Assembly (NCBI GenBank): GCA_027371755.1
Contig: DAHXLF010000005.1
Location: forward strand, 1 to 40,410
Direction: 5' to 3'
DNA: 40,410 nucleotides
DNA from: Acidimicrobiales bacterium
Lineage (GTDB): Bacteria > Actinomycetota > Acidimicrobiia > Acidimicrobiales > JABEUL01
A model generated the notes under the pieces. The model made no database searches. It was not told the origin of the DNA and saw only the letters and a list, made by a program, of their open reading frames with translations. Both the position numbers and the translations under genes were made by a program. Shown here piece after piece: positions 1 through 8,079 of the stretch (positions are counted from its first letter, which is position 1; every line of letters begins with the position of its first letter).

Positions 1-1
1 C

Positions 2-1381
2 TACTCATTGGCGGGCAAGCGCGTCCATGGGTTCAACGCACTGTTCGCAACTGCTTCAATCGACGCGGCAAAACGATACTATTCAGAGTTTTCTGACCAG
101 CAGAGAGACTTGCCGTCCGATCGCAAGCTCAAGATTGGAATCATCTATTCATACGTCCCCAACGAAGACGTCGGGGACGACTATCTCGATGAAGAGGGCT
201 TCGAGACCAACGCGCTTGACAAACCATCGCGTGACTTTCTTGACGATGCAGTCAAGGAGTACAATACTATCTTTGGCACAAGTTTCGACACTTCTTCGGA
301 CAAGTTCCAGAACTATTACAAAGATCTGTCGCTTCGACTGAAGAACCGAGAGATCGACCTTGTCATTGTCGTAAACATGTTTCTCACTGGCTTCGATGCT
401 ACAACCTTGAACACGCTTTTTGCTGACAAACGCTTTGTCAATCACGGGCTCCTCCAGGCCTACTCACGCACCAACCGTATTCTGAATTCAGTGAAGAATT
501 ACGGGAATATCGTCTCCTTTCGTGACTTAGAAAAAGAGACCAATAATGCCATCGCCTTGTTTGGGAACAAAGATGCCCGTGGCGTTGTTCTGCTCAAGCC
601 TTACAGCGACTACTTCGTCGAGTACGACGACCGTACCCAAGAGCTACTCACAAAGTACCCCCTTGGTGAGCTAATTATCGGCGAAGAGGCACAGAAAGAT
701 TTCATTTCGCTCTTCGGTGCAATTCTTCGCCTACAGAATATCCTGACCTGCTTCGACGAGTTCGCTGGCAACGAGATTCTGACCGACCGGCAAAGTCAGG
801 AGTACCGCGGTGTGTATATCAATCTCTATGGCAACTTCAGGCGAACAAGTGACAGCGAAAAGGAGTCAATTAACGACGACATCATTTTTGAGATTGAGCT
901 CATCAAACAGGTCGAGATCAACGTTGACTATATTCTTATGCTCGTGAAGAAATGGCGTGAAACCTGTGGAGACGGTGCAGATCAGGAACTGGAAACTATC
1001 ACGCATATCCAGCGCGCGATCGACTCCGGTCTTTCTTTACGCAATAAAAAGGATCTCATTATGGCATTCGTTAATTCAGTTACCGCCAGTGATAAAATTG
1101 ATGAGGAGTGGCGCGCGTTTATCATTGCCAAACGAATCGCAGAACTTGACGCGATCATCGCCGAAGAAGAATTAAGTCCAGACGAGACTAGGAAGTTTAT
1201 CGAGCGTGCTTTTCGTGACGGCGCCATTCCAACCACTGGAACTTCCGTCACAAAGATCCTCCCGGCAATCTCACGCTTCTCCTCCGACGGCAGTCACAGC
1301 GTGAAGAAACGGCATGTACTCTCACGACTAAGGGAATTCTTTGACCGCTTCTTAGGACTAGGTGTTGACGGAGGTGAATAG
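2..1381 (+). CDS. hsdR: Type I restriction enzyme R subunit (HsdR), C-terminal part; 5' end lies outside the window
   Basis: ORF open to the window edge (TAC TCA TTG GCG...). Contains helicase motif VI-like 'GFDATTLNTLFADKRFVNHGLLQAYSRTNRI' and 'FNALFATASIDAAKRYY', typical of HsdR translocase domains. Confidence 0.9.
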   Translation, partial: YSLAGKRVHGFNALFATASIDAAKRYYSEFSDQQRDLPSDRKLKIGIIYSYVPNEDVGDDYLDEEGFETNALDKPSRDFLDDAVKEYNTIFGTSFDTSSDKFQNYYKDLSLRLKNREIDLVIVVNMFLTGFDATTLNTLFADKRFVNHGLLQAYSRTNRILNSVKNYGNIVSFRDLEKETNNAIALFGNKDARGVVLLKPYSDYFVEYDDRTQELLTKYPLGELIIGEEAQKDFISLFGAILRLQNILTCFDEFAGNEILTDRQSQEYRGVYINLYGNFRRTSDSEKESINDDIIFEIELIKQVEINVDYILMLVKKWRETCGDGADQELETITHIQRAIDSGLSLRNKKDLIMAFVNSVTASDKIDEEWRAFIIAKRIAELDAIIAEEELSPDETRKFIERAFRDGAIPTTGTSVTKILPAISRFSSDGSHSVKKRHVLSRLREFFDRFLGLGVDGGE

Positions 1382-1567
1382 TGACAAATTATCTTATAAG
1401 TTTGACAAAACTTCGATTTGAATAATATATATCAACTTTTTGCTAGTACACCTTTGCTTTAAAATATTTTCGATCATTTATTATGACAAACGATACATCG
1501 CAAAATGCCAACATTGGGCCTGTAATCTTTCGCTATTTTACCTTGGTTCAATTTAGCCTAGGCTAAT

Positions 1568-2458
1568 TCAAAACTCAATAATATGTAGATGTGATAAACC
1601 AACAGCAGCGGCACCCAGGATAGGTCCCCTGTCACTTAATATTGAAGGTTGTATGATGGCCCCTCTGGTGAAGTCAAGCCGACAAATCCTGTCGATTTCT
1701 TTTTGGGCCGATTGGAAAAATATATCTTTGTACCCTAGGGCAACCGACCCAGCTACAAATGCCCGATCAATATCAAGCAAATTAAAAACCGAACCGACCG
1801 CTTTGCCAACAAGTTTACCCGTTCGAACCTTAATATTAGTCGATGCATTTTTTGGCGAAACTCCGTAGATTTTTTGAATAGCCGTTCCCGATGCCTCCGC
1901 TTCAAGACACCCTCGTGCGGAACAGCCGCATCTATGACCGTTGCTCACGACATTGACATGACCAATATGTCCGCAGTTGCCTTTGTCTCCGCCCAAAATT
2001 CTGTTCTCAAGAAAAATTCCCCCTCCTATGCCGGTAGAGACCACCATGGAAATAAAATTGTTTAAGCCACCAGCGGCGCCCAACCATTTTTCAGCCAGAG
2101 TTAAGGCTTTTGCATCGTTGTCAATATATACATCGAGGTTTAAATCTTGTTGAAGCTTCGAAACCAACGGGAAGTCTCTAAAGGCACTTATATTAACGGG
2201 TGAGACCTCTCCTTTGGTTAAATCCATCGGCCCTCCGCATCCAATCGAACCAAATTTTACCTTTAAGTTAGGTGAGATATTTTTAAGGATATCGGTTGCT
2301 CCTGTCTTGATCGCGCCGTATAACCGTTCTGTGGTTACCATATTTGGAGTTTTATATTTTTGCGAAGCATGGATCGTGCCATCGTAACCAACAACGGCCA
2401 CCTCAAATTTAGTGCCACCTATATCTATGGCTAAAACTGCGTTATTAGAAAACTTCAT
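1568..2458 (-). CDS. ROK family sugar kinase / transcriptional regulator-like protein
   Basis: N-terminal 'AIDIGGTKFEVAVV' phosphate motif, 'GGPMDL', and the ROK zinc-site-like 'GHIGHVNVVSNGHRCGCSARGCLEAEASG'. Confidence 0.9.
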   Translation of the reverse strand: MKFSNNAVLAIDIGGTKFEVAVVGYDGTIHASQKYKTPNMVTTERLYGAIKTGATDILKNISPNLKVKFGSIGCGGPMDLTKGEVSPVNISAFRDFPLVSKLQQDLNLDVYIDNDAKALTLAEKWLGAAGGLNNFISMVVSTGIGGGIFLENRILGGDKGNCGHIGHVNVVSNGHRCGCSARGCLEAEASGTAIQKIYGVSPKNASTNIKVRTGKLVGKAVGSVFNLLDIDRAFVAGSVALGYKDIFFQSAQKEIDRICRLDFTRGAIIQPSILSDRGPILGAAAVGLSHLHIIEF

Positions 2459-2541
2459 CTGAACTCTTCATCATTAATTCTGCAGGTGTGAATATTGCAT
2501 TTATTGGATACTTAATAGTTAAGTTGACTTTACAACACTAC

Positions 2542-2600
2542 TTGATTAAGAAGTAGCATAGTTGATTAAGAAGTAGCATAGTTGATTAGAAGTAGCATAG
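2542..2600. repeat. Three tandem copies of a 20-bp unit (ttgattaagaagtagcatag), third copy 1 bp shorter
   Basis: Direct reading: 2542-2561, 2562-2581, 2582-2600. Confidence 0.95.
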
Positions 2601-3019
2601 TTAGATAAATATCCAATATTAAATCATGATTAATTCAACTACATGAAATATGCCACACATTTAATACAAAAGTCAAAACCATACCGAAAATTTGTATACC
2701 TTCAAATTTAATAAGGATTTAGCGAACACTTGCAACAACGAGCCGATCAAATTTAGCACAGCCAAATTTATAACCGGTGGAAACTTTTAAATCATAGATT
2801 TAAAATCCCATTTAACAATTCGAACAAAAATATTCTAAAATTGCCATTAGGCCTCGCTCCAACTCTATAAGTTATATCAGCAACTGTGACGGCTTAAATA
2901 ACAAAAATTCACTCTGATAAGTTCAATAAGCCCTCAACGATTCATTATTTTGAGCCTCTGAGAAATTTGAGTATCTGAAAATAGTTCGAAATTTATTGTT
3001 TCGAAAAAATCGCAGCAGA

Positions 3020-3394
3020 TTAATCTTCCCTGTTAAACTTATCCCTAAATTTATGTCTCATTTCATTAACAGCGTCAGGAAGCCCTGAGTTCTTAATGGT
3101 TTTATTTGCATCGTACCAACTTGCGTTACCGATCCGTTTGAGGTTTCGTTCAATAAAAAGAGCAGATCCAAACATAATTGCAAATCCGACAAAAGAAAGC
3201 GGAATCGAACGAGAGAGCATAAATATTAAATCTGCCAACCCGACAAGCACACCGAATACTCCAAGCAGCGTAGATTTACCTGCATATTTATATACGGAAC
3301 TTGAAGTGACTTTATCGACAAGCTCTTTGTCTTGCGCATAAAGCCTTTGCTCCATTTCATGCAATATTCTTTGTTCTTCTTCGGATAATGGCAT
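3020..3394 (-). CDS. DUF3040 domain membrane protein
   Basis: N-terminus 'MPLSEEEQRILHEMEQRLYAQD' typical of actinobacterial DUF3040 proteins, followed by two hydrophobic segments. Confidence 0.85.
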   Translation of the reverse strand: MPLSEEEQRILHEMEQRLYAQDKELVDKVTSSSVYKYAGKSTLLGVFGVLVGLADLIFMLSRSIPLSFVGFAIMFGSALFIERNLKRIGNASWYDANKTIKNSGLPDAVNEMRHKFRDKFNRED

Positions 3395-3903
3395 ACTTTA
3401 CTTAAATTATACTTTATTTTTTTTATTCTTTTATTTCCAAATTTTATTTTTTTTTATTTTTTTGGATTTTTTAATTAACTTTTCTTCCGTATAAACATCT
3501 ACGTATATTATTTTATTAAGATTCAGTCTATAATATTCGGAAAATTAAGACCCAATCTTAATAGCATAAATTGGTCCTATTTCGTCACAAAAGGCCACGA
3601 AAAACGAAGAAACCACCGTAGTGGACTCTGCCAATTCGTCTTGAACTTTACCCTTCATGTTTTTAGCTTAGTTCAGTCTGGACCGTCAGTCAATACCATT
3701 AAAGGCTAATAGATTTTATTAAAACTCCTCATAATTCAAATTTTCCGAGCTTAACCCAACTCCTTGACGCAACGGGAGAATCAATTACCGTTGAACTGTT
3801 TACACAATCTTTCTCATAGTCCCCCACACACTCTGCCAGGTTCATACGTACAATACAGCACAACACCAACGAATACTATTACGTGCAAGACTGACAACAG
3901 TTA

Positions 3904-5157
3904 TTAGCCCCATTGAGCCTCTCCCCGCTTTTTTGTCACAAGTTTGCCCTCTTTAATCAAACTGGCCGATCCTATGGAATCTAACCCAAAACGATCTTTT
4001 ACATTGTACAACACTTCGGTTATTTTGCTCAAAGCGGTCTGTTCGAATAAGTTTTGCTGCGACAATATTTCTGGTTCGTTTAGATTAGTTAGTCCCAATC
4101 CAAAAAGCCTTATCGGCGTATTGAGAATACCGTCTACCGACATTGAGTTAAAGTATTGCTCTGTAACGACTCTCTTGGCGCCCTCCAATATCTTAAAGAT
4201 GTCATCCGTAGGCTTAGCCATCGTATTGGATCTGGTTATAATCTTGAAATCTTTGTCTTTAATTTTTACGACAATTGTCCTTGCCGTTAAATTATTTGCT
4301 TTAAGCCGAACAGTTAGATTGTCAGCCAATTTCGGTATTTCATTTAAAATCTGTTCGCAACGGGTAAGGTCAGTTTCATATGTAGTCTCAATTGAAATTG
4401 ATTTTGGGACGGATTCAACTTCAACGGATCTTTCGTCTCTGGCATTTAAAACATCTTGAAGCCATTTTGCCCCCGAAGGTTTAAGAATTGACTCCAGAAA
4501 TTCTTTCGTTACTTTATTAACATCACCAACTTTTAAAATTCCGTAAGAATTTAATTTGGCCACCGTCTTGGGACCGATACCCCATATCTCTTTTAATTCA
4601 AGATTTGACATAAACACAAGCTCGTCACCCGGCGGTACCTCAAAAATTCTGCTACCTCTTAAAACAATTTGATTGGGCATGGTAACTTTAGGTTTTGCTT
4701 TTTTTGAGGCTATTTTTGCTACCAGCTTAGAGGTTCCTATACCGACACAACAATCCAGGTCTAAGGATGTCTTCACTGAAGCAATAATTGAATTTGCAAT
4801 TTGTATATTTGAACCAAATATTTTATGTCCGTGAGTGACATCCAAAAAAGCTTCATCTAAGGATACGAATTCAACATAAGGGCTATAAGATTGCAGAATT
4901 TCGGCAAGCTGTTTACTGATCTGAGCATAACGGTTATATCTCCCAGATAGAAATACGGCCTGAGGACTAAGTTTCTTAGCCATCAGTATCGACATACCAG
5001 ATTTAACTCCATACGCTCGTGCTTCATAGGTACAAGCTGCCACAACTCCGCGACTGGAAAGCCCCCCCACAACCACCGGTTTGCCCTTTAACTCAGGATT
5101 ATCCTTTACCTCCACAGATGCAAAAAACGCATCCATATCAACGTGCAAGATATCCAT
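3904..5157 (-). CDS. dinB: DNA polymerase IV (Y-family translesion polymerase)
   Basis: 'ILHVDMDAFFASVE', 'ACTYEARAYGVKSGM', 'YVEFVSLDEAFLDVT'; Y-family catalytic acidic residues present. Confidence 0.95.
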   Translation of the reverse strand: MDILHVDMDAFFASVEVKDNPELKGKPVVVGGLSSRGVVAACTYEARAYGVKSGMSILMAKKLSPQAVFLSGRYNRYAQISKQLAEILQSYSPYVEFVSLDEAFLDVTHGHKIFGSNIQIANSIIASVKTSLDLDCCVGIGTSKLVAKIASKKAKPKVTMPNQIVLRGSRIFEVPPGDELVFMSNLELKEIWGIGPKTVAKLNSYGILKVGDVNKVTKEFLESILKPSGAKWLQDVLNARDERSVEVESVPKSISIETTYETDLTRCEQILNEIPKLADNLTVRLKANNLTARTIVVKIKDKDFKIITRSNTMAKPTDDIFKILEGAKRVVTEQYFNSMSVDGILNTPIRLFGLGLTNLNEPEILSQQNLFEQTALSKITEVLYNVKDRFGLDSIGSASLIKEGKLVTKKRGEAQWG

Positions 5158-5159
5158 GT

Positions 5160-5882
5160 TTAATAATCTGAGCTGTTCAAAACTATTCTTCTAAAATTTT
5201 CGGCATAAGCTATATCTCCCAACTTACCGTCTCTTTGAGCACTTTTTCGTAAAAATTCAGAGATATACGATGCGTCATTTTTAACACGAGACTCGTATGC
5301 CAATACTGCCTTAATTTTTTGATCTATTCCGTCTGAAACGTCTACTGCAGTATCGGGATGTAAGGTTCCGCTAAGCAATACAGTAGGGACCTGGTACGGT
5401 TCTCCGGCTTCCCTATGATAAAAGGGCATGGCCGCTTCGGGAGAGATACAATCCATAACTGCAAGCCCGGTAGTTCTGTGATCACGATGATTATAGTAGT
5501 TGCCAGGAAAAAAGACCGCAGTAGGGTCCGGACAAATTACCACATTCGGCCTAAAGGATCTTATCTGTTTTACAATCTTAAACCTAAGATCTTCGGTTTC
5601 AGAAATCTCGCCATCTGGAATCATGTAACTTTCAACCGAATCAATGCCTAAATGTAAGGCTGCGTTGTTAGCTTCAAATTGTCTTATTTCGGCAACCCGG
5701 CTCGGCTCTAAAGACATATCAAAACTTCCTTTGTCACCCGCGGCAAGGTATATCAATTTGACGCTGGAGCCGTTTTTGGCAAAAGTTGCCAACGTTCCAC
5801 CACAGGCAGTCTCGGCATCGTCAGGATGAGCAAATATGGCCAAAACCCTCGTAGGTAAATCTTTAAAAATCCCCACCATCAT
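5160..5882 (-). CDS. PIG-L (LmbE/MshB-like) deacetylase family protein
   Basis: 'AIFAHPDDAETACGGTLA' (AHPDD zinc motif) and 'NHRDHRTTG'. Stop codon is 2 bp from the dinB start. Confidence 0.9.
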   Translation of the reverse strand: MMVGIFKDLPTRVLAIFAHPDDAETACGGTLATFAKNGSSVKLIYLAAGDKGSFDMSLEPSRVAEIRQFEANNAALHLGIDSVESYMIPDGEISETEDLRFKIVKQIRSFRPNVVICPDPTAVFFPGNYYNHRDHRTTGLAVMDCISPEAAMPFYHREAGEPYQVPTVLLSGTLHPDTAVDVSDGIDQKIKAVLAYESRVKNDASYISEFLRKSAQRDGKLGDIAYAENFRRIVLNSSDY

Positions 5883-5904
5883 TCGACCGATCCAAGGCTA
5901 AACG

Positions 5905-6342
5905 TCAAAGGTTCGACAACTCCTTGTTGAAATCTTCAAGATCGTTAAATCCTTTGTATACGCTTACAAACCTCATGTACGACACGTTATCTAACTCTTT
6001 CAGTTTAGAAAGTATCAATTCACCGATCTGTTTTGTCTGAGCAATAAAACTTTCGGCAAAAATTTGATCTTCAATGTCTTGGACAATCACTTTAATCGTC
6101 AAATCATTTATGGGACGATTTTTACAGGCTGCAGTTATGCCAGCCACCATCTTGTCTTCGTTAAACAACTCTTTGTCCCCAGATCGCTTTACGACCTGAA
6201 ATTGCGGTTGCAAATATTCATAAGTCGTAAATCTAAAATGACACTTCATACATTCCCTGCGACGTCTAATTCCCGACCCATTTTTAATGGATCGGGAATC
6301 AATCACTTTATCTTGATCTTGGTTGCACGTAGGACATCGCAT
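5905..6342 (-). CDS. nrdR: Transcriptional repressor NrdR
   Basis: Zinc ribbon 'MRCPTCNQDQDKVIDSRSIKNGSGIRRRRECMKCHFRFTTYE' and ATP-cone domain. Confidence 0.97.
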   Translation of the reverse strand: MRCPTCNQDQDKVIDSRSIKNGSGIRRRRECMKCHFRFTTYEYLQPQFQVVKRSGDKELFNEDKMVAGITAACKNRPINDLTIKVIVQDIEDQIFAESFIAQTKQIGELILSKLKELDNVSYMRFVSVYKGFNDLEDFNKELSNL

Positions 6343-6372
6343 ATATCTGATATTCTAATACATTGTTATCTG

Positions 6373-7026
6373 CTATTGCCTTATAACGATCTTTTCTCCC
6401 ACATACAGAGCTGACGAATTCGTCTGGGCATTAATCTGAGCGATCAGCGCCTGAGGATTCGTCGGATCCAATTTAGCCGCCAACGATGCGGCGGTCTGCC
6501 CCTTACCTACGGTAATTACGGTAGATGACACATTATGTGGTGTAGTCGACTTAAAGAAACTATGAAACGCAATGCTAGGACCAAACAGGAGTACAAACAT
6601 AAATATAGTTAATAAAACCACCTTAGCAACCTTTGTTTTTAAGCATCTTGCAACTGACCCATAAAGCTCTTTTGTTTCACTAACATAACCAGAAGCAACC
6701 TTAGAATTCTTCACGACAGTTTTTGAAATTAGTTTAGGACTCGAAGTTTTATGTGAACTTCGCACGTAGGTATCGTTTATAGGTACAATTTTTTTTGCGG
6801 AGACCGTGTTAACCTTGGCTGAGAATGTTGATGAGATACGATCTTCAGCCGAAGACCTTTCAAGATCGTCGGTTTGATTATCTAAAGCAAGAGCTCCGTC
6901 ACAAAAATCATTAAAATCCGCATATGATTCGGATACCAACCGAGGAAGGGGTCTCTTACGCAGAACAACTTTCCTGTTAGCGCTATTTGTTTGACGGTAA
7001 TTCGTTTGGTCCATAATCTTCTCCAT
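6373..7026 (-). CDS. LysM-domain membrane protein next to lexA (positional analogue of mycobacterial Rv2719c/ChiZ)
   Basis: Single TM (VVLLTIFMFVLLFGPSIAF) followed by C-terminal LysM-like 'VITVGKGQTAASLAAKLDP...NPQALIAQINAQTNSSALYVGEKIVI'; divergent from lexA and upstream of nrdR. Confidence 0.8.
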   Translation of the reverse strand: MEKIMDQTNYRQTNSANRKVVLRKRPLPRLVSESYADFNDFCDGALALDNQTDDLERSSAEDRISSTFSAKVNTVSAKKIVPINDTYVRSSHKTSSPKLISKTVVKNSKVASGYVSETKELYGSVARCLKTKVAKVVLLTIFMFVLLFGPSIAFHSFFKSTTPHNVSSTVITVGKGQTAASLAAKLDPTNPQALIAQINAQTNSSALYVGEKIVIRQ

Positions 7027-7132
7027 TCCGCTTTAAATTCTGCCGTTATAGTTTTTAAACTGTTCCTGTTTTTAAACCTATTAATTAGATATTCTCCGTA
7101 TAATAATTTCTAAACAATTACTTTTAAGTACT

Positions 7133-7146
7133 CGTACATATGTTCT
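7133..7146. promoter_or_regulatory. Candidate LexA (SOS) box 1: CGTACATATGTTCT
   Basis: 12/14 match to the Gram-positive/actinobacterial consensus CGAACRNRYGTTYG, in the lexA/LysM-gene divergent intergenic region. Confidence 0.75.
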
Positions 7147-7189
7147 GATATTAGCTTAACACCAAACTGTTACATTTTGTGGATTTTTT

Positions 7190-7203
7190 CGTACATATGT
7201 TTG
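7190..7203. promoter_or_regulatory. Candidate LexA (SOS) box 2: CGTACATATGTTTG
   Basis: 13/14 match to CGAACRNRYGTTYG, 75 bp upstream of the lexA start. Confidence 0.8.
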
Positions 7204-7277
7204 CTTTTTTTATTTTCTTGCGCTAAAATTGAAATAATTCGATCTTAATAAGTTGAATAACATAAGGAGCCAGGCTA

Positions 7278-7955
7278 ATGGATGACAAAATACTTACTAA
7301 AAAACGACTCGAAATTCTTACCTATATTGAATCATGCGTTAGAGACAAAGGTTTTCCGCCATCAGTGCGTGAAATTGCCCAATCAGTCAATCTGTCGTCG
7401 GCATCATCAGTCCACTCGCATTTAAACACGCTAGTAAACGGGGGTTTTCTTATCAGAGACCCCGCCAAACCCAGAGCAATTAGGGTCAATATGAGCGGTA
7501 ACGCGCATATGCCAGCTTCGGACAAATCAAATTCGGCTACGTCCAAAACTACTGTCGAGAACGATGCAAAGATTTTACAAGTTCCCGTATTGGGGTCGGT
7601 AGCTGCGGGCACCGGAGTTTTGGCCGAGCAGAACATCGAAGAATACTTAGACATCTCAACGTCGTTATTGGGGAGCGGGTCTTTTTTTGGGCTTCACGTC
7701 AGAGGCGAATCAATGATAAATGCAGGAATATTTAATGATGATCTGTTGATTTGCAGATCACAAAATACCGCCGAAATCGGTCAGATAGTCGTAGCGGGAA
7801 TTAACGAAGACGAAGCAACGGTAAAGTACTACCATCGTGACAAAACTGACATATTACTCAAGCCGGCAAACGATAACTTCAAAGCCATTAAAGCTAAAGA
7901 AGACGAAGTCACTATCTTTGGTAAAGCCGTTACCGTTATAAGATCTTTGAATTAA
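7278..7955 (+). CDS. lexA: SOS repressor LexA
   Basis: N-terminal wHTH 'GFPPSVREIAQSVNLSSASSVHSHLNTL', Ala-Gly cleavage region 'VAAGTG', catalytic Ser 'GESM' and Lys 'EATVKYY'. SD-like AAGGAG upstream. Confidence 0.97.
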   Translation: MDDKILTKKRLEILTYIESCVRDKGFPPSVREIAQSVNLSSASSVHSHLNTLVNGGFLIRDPAKPRAIRVNMSGNAHMPASDKSNSATSKTTVENDAKILQVPVLGSVAAGTGVLAEQNIEEYLDISTSLLGSGSFFGLHVRGESMINAGIFNDDLLICRSQNTAEIGQIVVAGINEDEATVKYYHRDKTDILLKPANDNFKAIKAKEDEVTIFGKAVTVIRSLN

Positions 7956-8039
7956 TCTTCTTTTTTTTAAATAATCTTTAAACAGCGATCTGGCGATAAA
8001 GCGGTAACGATTAAATTGTAAGAGATTCCAGATGTGATA

Positions 8040-8079
8040 GCTGGATTTAAACAATCGGCTGGATTTAAACAATCGGCTA
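8040..8079. repeat. 18-bp tandem duplication (gctggatttaaacaatcg x2 plus partial copy) abutting the stop codon of the CAP-domain gene
   Basis: Direct reading: 8040-8057 and 8058-8075, then 'gcta', which runs into the minus-strand stop codon. Confidence 0.95.

Noticed and set aside
3545-3658. 37-aa minus-strand ORF (MKGKVQDELAESTTVVSSFFVAFCDEIGPIYAIKIGS)
   Set aside because: No Shine-Dalgarno and no recognised family; length is compatible with chance.
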